Source of the DNA: Aselliscus stoliczkanus
Lineage: Eukaryota > Chordata > Mammalia > Chiroptera > Hipposideridae
DNA: 64,000 nt
Direction of reading: 5' to 3'
NCBI GenBank assembly: GCA_033961575.1
Contig: CM066733.1
Span: forward strand, 67,020,921 to 67,084,920
The notes below the pieces were generated by a model that saw only the letters and a list, made by a program, of their open reading frames with translations, did no database searches and was not told the DNA's origin. This document shows, in pieces, positions 48,801-57,800 of the stretch; the stretch's first letter is position 1; each line of letters starts with the position of its first letter. The translations under genes were made by a program, and so were the position numbers.

Positions 48801-51800
48801 AGGATGGCTCAGCTTAAAAAAAAAAAAAAAAAAAAAAGATATATTCTACCCTAAACTGCTGCTACATGCGATTCTGAATTAAGTTTAAGAGAATTTATAA
48901 GGGGAGAATCTGAAAATGACAACATGCCTACTTCCACAATTCCCTGTTCTGTATTGGGAATTTAAAAATATTTTGTCAAATTTAACTCCCTTCAGCTTCC
49001 TTTTGAACAGTTTGAAGTTAACAGTTCACCACTCTTCCCTAATATTTATCCTGTTGCTGTTGTTCTTTTGCTTCATATTGTGCTACATTATTTGCACAAG
49101 CGACAAGTGTACTTCTCCAGGATATTACTGCTCTTCATCTTCTGGCAAGTCACACATGGAGGTTTCTTTTCATATGTTCTTAAAAGTCACACCACTGCCA
49201 GTGATTTTCAGTGACTGTTTTTTTCTACTCTTTGCACTTTTTTTTTTTTTTCATCAAAGAAGATCTGTATCTTAGTTACAGGCTTGCCTGGAAATGATTG
49301 TGACCTACTGCTTTATTCTTGGGGCTGAACACAAATTTTGCTTAGTTTAAGTATAATTCTTAAGGATAGTAGCAAAATAGAAAGGATGGGGTGGGGTGGG
49401 ATGGGGTGGGGTAGGGTGGGATGGAGTGGGTGGGGGTGGGAGTTTAGAGATAATCATGTTTGGTGTGTAAATGAGACTATTACAGTCCATAATAACTGCT
49501 ATTCACAGTGATCTCCCCGGGTCATCAGAAAGATTAAATTCTGTTTAACATACAGGCTGTCTTTTCATGAGCAGCCATAAAGACATATATTTCAAATACT
49601 GCCTGTTGTCTTCATTTTTGCCTTCACACTTCACTTCCTTTTGTTCCCAAAGTAACAATATTCAGGATACTTTCTCTTTTACTAACATTGCAGAATACAG
49701 CCTTAGCAAACTGATTGTAATTGAATCTTTGAATAAATTTTCCTATAGTAAAATTTCTCAAAGTGTATTTGGAACATTTATTTATTTATTTATTTTGAGG
49801 GCAGTGTCACTGGCCCTCATATGTGGGACCGGAACTGGGGCCTCTGGCTTCCCAAGCCAGCGCTTAACCACACCGCACCACTCAGCGGCCCAATTTATGG
49901 ACATAAATGTTCAAATTAGGTAGTAGGACTTTTTAGAACCCCAAAATGCTTCTAGGTAGAAGCGACCAAAGTTAGATTTTCCTCTTTAATTTCTTCCTGT
50001 GGAATTCTATATTGTTCTGTGCTAGAAGGGTAGTAACCATTCCATTTCTGTTGGTGATCGAATCAATCCAATTTGAAGGAGGATTTTTTAACTTTAATAT
50101 TGAATACTATTCATGTTGTTAATACTTTAGAACAAAGCACTTTAATCTCGGTGTTTTATTTGCCTTCAAGTCAGTGGGATTCAGTTTTCTTTAAAATCAT
50201 TAAGTTAAAGTAACTGATGAAGACGTTCCCTTTTCTTGGTTGCATTCTCTTAAACAACTGAGATTAGAGTCCAGGGTCATAGTTAAGACTTACATAGTGC
50301 TCCATCTATTATCCAATAATTCACAATAAGTGATAAACTTAGGTGCTGGAATAGTCTAGGAAACACATTTAGAAGACACAAAGAAATTTTAATTTTTAAA
50401 TGTATATAAATAATTGTTAAATATGTAAAATATTCAAAAAAGAATATTTTTCTTTTATAAAACATCCTAAGTGCCCCATGGTTTGAGGTAAACCTTAATA
50501 AAATGAAAGGTTAAATGATGATTTGTCAGGGCTCTTTTGGGGAGACTTACTGCTAAGGTTAGTCACTGTTAATAAAAATATCATAGCTCTTGGGAATATG
50601 AGGACAAAAAAAGATGACAATAGCATTTCAAAAAACAAAACAAAAATAATATTAATGGTACTCAAAAATAAACAAATAATTATGTTTTTATTCTATCTCA
50701 AAGATTGCTACAACTGTTTGAAACCCTAAAAGTCCCTCCCAAGAAGCAGAAAGATTTAACTAATGTATCAAGTCTACTGAAAATGGAACGGGCACAGCAC
50801 AGAGCTAATGAAGAAGGGCTGGCATTATTGCAGGTAAAAGATTTGAATACAGAGTCCATAATTAAGGGCAAGGGGGAGAGGCCAAAAAGCTTTTTACATG
50901 TCATGATATTCTGGTAATAAATACTAGATTTTTGACGTTTTTCATTAAAAATTTTTTTTTTCTAATCAAAGCATAAATGTTGCCTAAACTTGGGACCTCT
51001 AATGTTAAAAGTACATCTATTATATTAGTGATTAAGTAGCAGTTTTATTTACTATCAGACTTTATAACTGAACTATCTTAGTATTTTTGATTATCAAATT
51101 ATAGGAACTCATCACTATGCTATAGAATTTCAAAACATTAGTTTCCTCATTCTGTGTATGGTGCTTTATTGTCAGGTACTTTATTGTCAGTCATCGTCAC
51201 TATTATTTTTCTCATTACATATAGGTAACATGTAATGAGCGCTCTCTTTGTTGTAGGCACCATTCTAAGCCCTTGTAGCATGCTCACAACAACTTAAAGA
51301 GGTCTGTACTGTCTTATCCTCATTTCACAAATGTGAAAAAGAAACATATTAATATTTCTAGCTGAACCTTAGACAATCTGAAGTTGCAATGCAAACCTAG
51401 TCAGTCTGACGTTGGCATGGTTCTTCATCATTATCCTGTGGAAAGTCAATGGAGATAACATTATCTGTCACCATGAACTTTAGCCTTTTAGTTAGTAGAG
51501 ATTTGAACAATTAAGAAAAGCAACCGTGGGCCAGCCGAGTGGCATGGTGGTTAAGTGCTGGCTTAGGAAGCCAGTGGCCCCGGTTCGGGTCCCACATGTG
51601 AGGGCCAGTGACACTGCCCTCAAAAAAAAAAAAAAAAGATAAGCAACCTTAGGGGGCTCATTAAATAATTATAAAAAAAGTAAAACAGATTGGACAATAT
51701 ATTGAAGTTGTTTGTGGATATGGTGCTTAGGACTTTGTTAGCAGTTCAGTATATCCAGGGTGGTGGTAGTGTATGCAAGAAATGCATCCCTAAGGAATTC

Positions 51801-54800
51801 AAATAATTGAAAATTCATAAATAATTCATTCCAGTTTTTCCGTATAATTGAGATAACATCGGAAGTATTAGTTTCTGAGCAACAAGTCTACCTATATTAT
51901 AAATTAATAGGATGGTACTTTTTAGTGGTTGCCTCACTTTATAATGTGAGATGTTTAATTTTCATGACAGTGTTAACTACTTTTCAAGGATATATTGGGT
52001 TGTCAGAAAAGTCATGGCGCATTTTTGCAACGAAAAACATGGAAAGAAAAATACATCATGACTTTTCCAACAACCCAATATTTTTGGTACTAGCACTACT
52101 TCTAAAATTTAATGAACAGTTGGATTACATTAATTTTTTTTATTTCAGCTTTATTGAGGTATAATTGACAAAATTGTAAGATATTTAAAGTGTCCGTCAT
52201 GGTGATTTGATAAAAGTATGCATTGTGAAAGGATTCTCCCCATCTAGTTAATTAACACAATTAGCATATCCAGCACCTCACACTATATATCTTTTTTTTT
52301 TTTTTTTGGTAAGATCATTTCAGTCCTCAGCAAATTTCAATTACACAATATAATGTTATCGGTATAATCACCATATTTTACATTAGATCATCAGACCATA
52401 TTATCTTACAGCTGAAAGTTTGTACCCTTTTAACATCCTCTCCCTATTTCCCCCACCCCCAGCTCCTAAGAATCACTTTCCTTCTCTGCTTCTTTGAGTT
52501 TGACATTTTTTTAAGGTTAATTTTAAAAGTTTTACAATATAATAATGGTAAATGTTATCTTAACATTTAGTATTTTCATAAAACACTTGAAAGTGATCAG
52601 AGAGATAGTAAATGATAGTGTGGGGTTTTTTTGTAACACTGGGAAGCATTTCTGTTTTACAGCCAAAATTGGGCCTCCAAAAGCATAAATAGTTAAGTGG
52701 AAAAAACTGTTTTTCTGTACTCAACACTTCTGACACTATCTGGAGTTAGCCTAGACCCCACAGGTTAAGGGCTGAATCCCACAAGACTGCCCCCGACTTC
52801 AGATCCCAACTGCAAATCTGGGCCTCCTGTACTTCTGACCAACCAAGTATAAGTCAGGGATTTCTGTGACACGCCCCCACATCCCCAAGTTCAATAATTT
52901 GCTCCAACAGTTCACAGAACTTAGGAAAGCACTTAACCAGTTTATTATGAAGGACTCAACTCAGGAACAGGCAAAAGAAAGAGATGCATAGGGCAAGGTA
53001 TTTGGGAAGGGGGGAAGGGGTTCAGAGCTTCCAGGCCTCTTAGAGTGCATCATCCTCCCAGCTCCTTGATGTGATCACCAACCTGGAAGCCCTCCAAATC
53101 CCACTGTTGAAAGTGTCTGTGGAACTTCATCACAGAAGCATAATTGATTGTTAGCTAAATCTCTGCCCCTCTCCCTTTCTCAGAGGTCAGAGCAGGGCTG
53201 AAAGTTCCAAACCTCTAATCACATGCTCTGGTAACCAGCCTTCTACGTACATGAGTCATTCATTATCCTCAACTCAAGTATGGTTGAAAGGGACTTATTA
53301 TGAATAACAAAAGATACTCCTTTCACCCCAGTCACTCAGAAAATTACAAGGATTTTGGAACCGTGACAAAAAACAAATATGCTTTTATTTCCTCCATCAC
53401 TCAGGAAGTTACAAGGGTTTTAGAATCTGTACAAGGAACCGGGGATGAAACGAAATATATACTTCTTATATCTTTGACAGTCAGTTACTCAGTGGAAGCA
53501 CTGTTGGCATTTTGGACATCAGTTCTTCATTGGCATAAAAGTCTTTGAACTAGGAGTTTGTAGAATTTGTCTGTACCCATTTGTTTTCTCCTATGTACCT
53601 TACTTAAAACCGCTGCTTTTTCCTACTAGTGCCTAGAGTTATTATTGCTGGTGGTGACTTTGCAAAGCCTGTGCCAGCTGTAAGTAACAGAAGTGTTCAT
53701 TCAGCTCTCACACAGTAATGGTGGGTGCTAGGGAAAAGGCGATGGTGAACAATCCCTGAGAGATTCTGAAACGATGATACAGAAACTGCTGAGGCAGTTT
53801 TTTAATCTCTCAGGATCTCATCATGAAAACAGCCAAGAATTTCACAGAGATAGCATAAGAAAAAAAAATAATAATAACATTCCTGTGGGCAAACAAAGCA
53901 TGCCGAAAATATGTGTTCACAAAACAGATGAACACTAACCTAATTTCTCAAGTGAGCTGAAAAAAATTCAGAAAAATGATAGAAGGTATGAAAAATACCA
54001 TAAATCAGTATTAGAAATACAGTTGTCTTAGAAATCTTAGTAAGTTATGGGGTCTTAGAAATATAGTAAGTCAGCAAGTTCTGGGAAACTGTGACTTGAA
54101 GAAGAACTGCATAAAACAAAATCAATTTTACCATACGTCAATTGATATAAGCAAGACTTAAGTTCCAATGGCATATTTCTGGTCACAAAAACATCACCAG
54201 ACTTGTAAATAAAGACCCCAAACAATTCTAAGTCATTGAAATAACTGTGCTTTATACATACATTTAAGAAATATTAATAGAAACAAGTAAGATGATTATT
54301 TAATTATTTTCCAACCCATATATTTCAGTTCAGGGTCACAGGTGACTGGAGCCCATCAGCAGCTCAGGGCAAAAGGCGAGCACCCACCCTGGACAGAATG
54401 CCATTCCATTGCAGGGCATGCTCACACGCACCCACAGTCAGACTGGGACAATGTAGACATGCCAGTTCACCTCACGGGCACCTCTTTGGGACGTGGGAAG
54501 AAATCAGAGTACCCAGACAAGACCCACACAGACCTGGAGAGAACATGCAAATGCCACGTACATGGTGGACTCAGCCAGGATTCATTTTTTCTTTTTTTCT
54601 CAATGTTATAATGAAATGACATTGAAAGAGCTGACACTATTCAAGGACCTGCTGTACTAAAAAAAATAAGGTTAGGAATTCAGGAAAGAATTAGAAAAGC
54701 CTTTCAGATATTCAGACTAAATTAGAAGGAGTACTAAAACAAACACAATAGATAATGCTTACAATAAATAGAGGAGCAAACAATAGATAATGCTTACAAT

Positions 54801-57800
54801 AAATAGAGGGTAAAATAAAGTTTTAAGGATCAGAAAGATTTTTTTTTAAAGGTATAGAGAAAAAGTGACAAATACAAAAGTTTGGCAAAGAAGATACAAC
54901 AGGAGTGTGGTAGGAATGCCCAAAGAAAAGAACAAATGCAACAGAACAAAATTAATTTTAAGAAGTTTTTAATGAAAAAATTTAGTCCTTATTATACTAA
55001 CTTCATTCGGTACTATTATTCATTCCCTTCCAATTGGGTTGAATGGTGGCCCCCCAAATGATAAGTCTAAATCCTACGTCAGGAATCTGAATGTGGCCTT
55101 ATTTGGAAAGAGGATTTTCCCAGGTATAATTAAGTTTGGGGTCTTGAGATGACATCATCCTGAGTTACCTTGGGTAGGCCCTAAATCCAATGACAAGTGT
55201 TCAAGAGATAGAAGTGTCCTTACAAGAAATTCAGAGACATGAAGGAAAAGGTCGTGTGTAAACATGCTGAAATTGGAGTGATGCAGCTACAGGAATCCTT
55301 ACAGCCCTCAGAAGCTAGAAGAGGCAAGAAAAGGATTCTCCCCAGAGCCTTCAAGGAAGCACAGCCTGCCAATGACTTGATTTGGAACATCTTGATTTGG
55401 AACAGCCCTCCAGAGCTGTGAGAGAATCAATTTCTGTTGTTCTAAGCTACCACATCTGTGGGAATTTGTCATGGCAGGCATGGGAAATTTATACTTGTAG
55501 TTTACATTATATTTCTATTCAACAGCAGTCTCTAAATCCAACAACCAATTAATAGGAAATTACGACTGAGGAACAGGTTAAAATGGTACAGCCACTTTGG
55601 AAGACGGTTCGATGGTTTCTTACAAAAATAAACACATTTTTGCCACACAGTCCAGGAATCATGCTCGTTGGTATTTACCAAAAGGAGCAAGAAACTTATG
55701 TCCACATAGAATACTGCATGTGGATCTTTGTAGCAACATTATTCACGATTGCCACGATTTGGGAAATGACAAGATGTCCTTCAGTAGGTGGATGGATAAA
55801 TTGGCACATCTAGACAATGGAATATTGTTTAGCATGAAAAGGAGCTATCAAGACCAGAAAAGACACAGAGGAGCCTTAAATGCATATTAAGTGAAATAAG
55901 CCAATCTGAGAAAGGCTACATACTACATGATTACAACTATATGACATTCTGAACAAGGCAAAACTATGGAGACAATAAAAAGATGAGTGATTTCCAGGGG
56001 TGTATGGTAGAGGAGATGAATAGGCAGAACACAAAGGATTTTTCACCCGTTGGTCCTTGGCCTCTGCTAGAGTTTCACGGGTCTTCCAGAATCTCTGATA
56101 CCAGCAGCTTTGCTAAATGTTTGAGGCCATGTTCTTGTACATGGGGTGTATCTCCTTGTTCCAGGGAAATCAAGTTTCCTTATAGTACATTATTACATTG
56201 GTAAATTCATTTATAGGAAGTCTGTTTTTTGAAAGAAAAATGAAAATATATTTGCCAGTTTCTTCTAGCATTGTTCCAATACATGAGGTGTTTTAAAAAT
56301 ATGTATATGTAGATTAATATATTTTGGAGTTTCATTTAATAAAATGTTTAATTTAAAACATGAACTTTCTCTTTCTGACTCAGGAAGAAATAGATAAAAT
56401 GGTAGAGACCACAGAGTCAATGACTGAAAATATTCAGACCCTGAAGAACAAAATTCAAATTCTGACAAGTGAGGTAGAAGAAGAGGAGGAGAAAGTAAAA
56501 CAGGTCATTGTTTCAAAATGTATTGCAAGACGCTGGGTGTGATTTTTAATGCTTGCATTCTACCAAGACAACTTTTTAAGTAATAAGGTGAGAGAAATCA
56601 GTCTTTTGAAATAACTGTAGCTTTCCTTTTCTACTTTAGACATTTCAAGTAGACAATAGTGGGGTACTCTCTCTTCCAGAACTTCCTCAGAGGAGTCTCA
56701 AAGCACCCACACTTCAGGTAAGTACCAATTTACTGTATTTTTATTATATTGACTATCACCAGTTATGACTTGCATATATAAAACTATTATATCCTGTTTC
56801 TTTTAAAAAAAAATGGAATTCATGATATAAACTTATACAAAATTATTGTTCTCATTTGACACTATAGTATGAACACCTTTCTTTGTCAGTTTGTGTAGAT
56901 CTGTCATGTTCTTGTCAATAACTTATCATATTCCATTGTATGGATGTACCATAATAAAATTTGTGAATTACTGATGGAAATAAATAATTTGTGCAATTAC
57001 AGCTAATGCTGAGTAAACCCTTGTACATATATTTTTACACATTTGTGTAGTCATAACTGTAGGATAGGTTTCTGGAAGTAAATTCTGACAGTTTTGTTTA
57101 TGCTTCTAACAATGGCATATAACTCTTTATAAAATAGTATTATGTCTTATTCCTGGTAGAGTACACCCTGGTAATCTATCTTTTTTCAGAGGACCCCAGT
57201 AGATATAGTATAAATGTTTACAGTGGTAGAAAGTCTTCATATTTTCTCAAAAAGTAATTTGAAATTTTCCTACCTATAATTCACCAAGGGTGAAAGAAGA
57301 GGGAATGGGTAGAGGGAAGACAGAATAATAGATTTGAAAGGAGAACAGCAATGAGTTGATGGTTATTAATGTTAAGTGATGGGTACATGAGATTTATTAT
57401 ACCACTCTCTAACATACATTTGATATTTTTCATAATAAATGGTTAAAACTAATTATATAGGTAAAGGTGGCCAAATGTACAAACCTCCAGTTACAAAATA
57501 AGTCATGGCGAGGTAATGTACAACATAGTCACTATAGTTAATGGTACTGTATTGTATTTTTGAAAGTTGCTAAGAGTAATTCTTAAAAGTTCTCATAGCA
57601 AGAAAAGAAAATGTGTAACTGTGTGATGATGGTTGTTAACTATACTTATTGTACTGATCATTTCACAATATATTTCCAATATTGAATCATTATGTTACAC
57701 ACCTAAAACTAATGTAATCTTATATGTCAATTATATTTCAATAAAAACAATTTTAACTAGTTATACCTCTGTACCTACAGCAAGAAATTTTGGCACAAAT

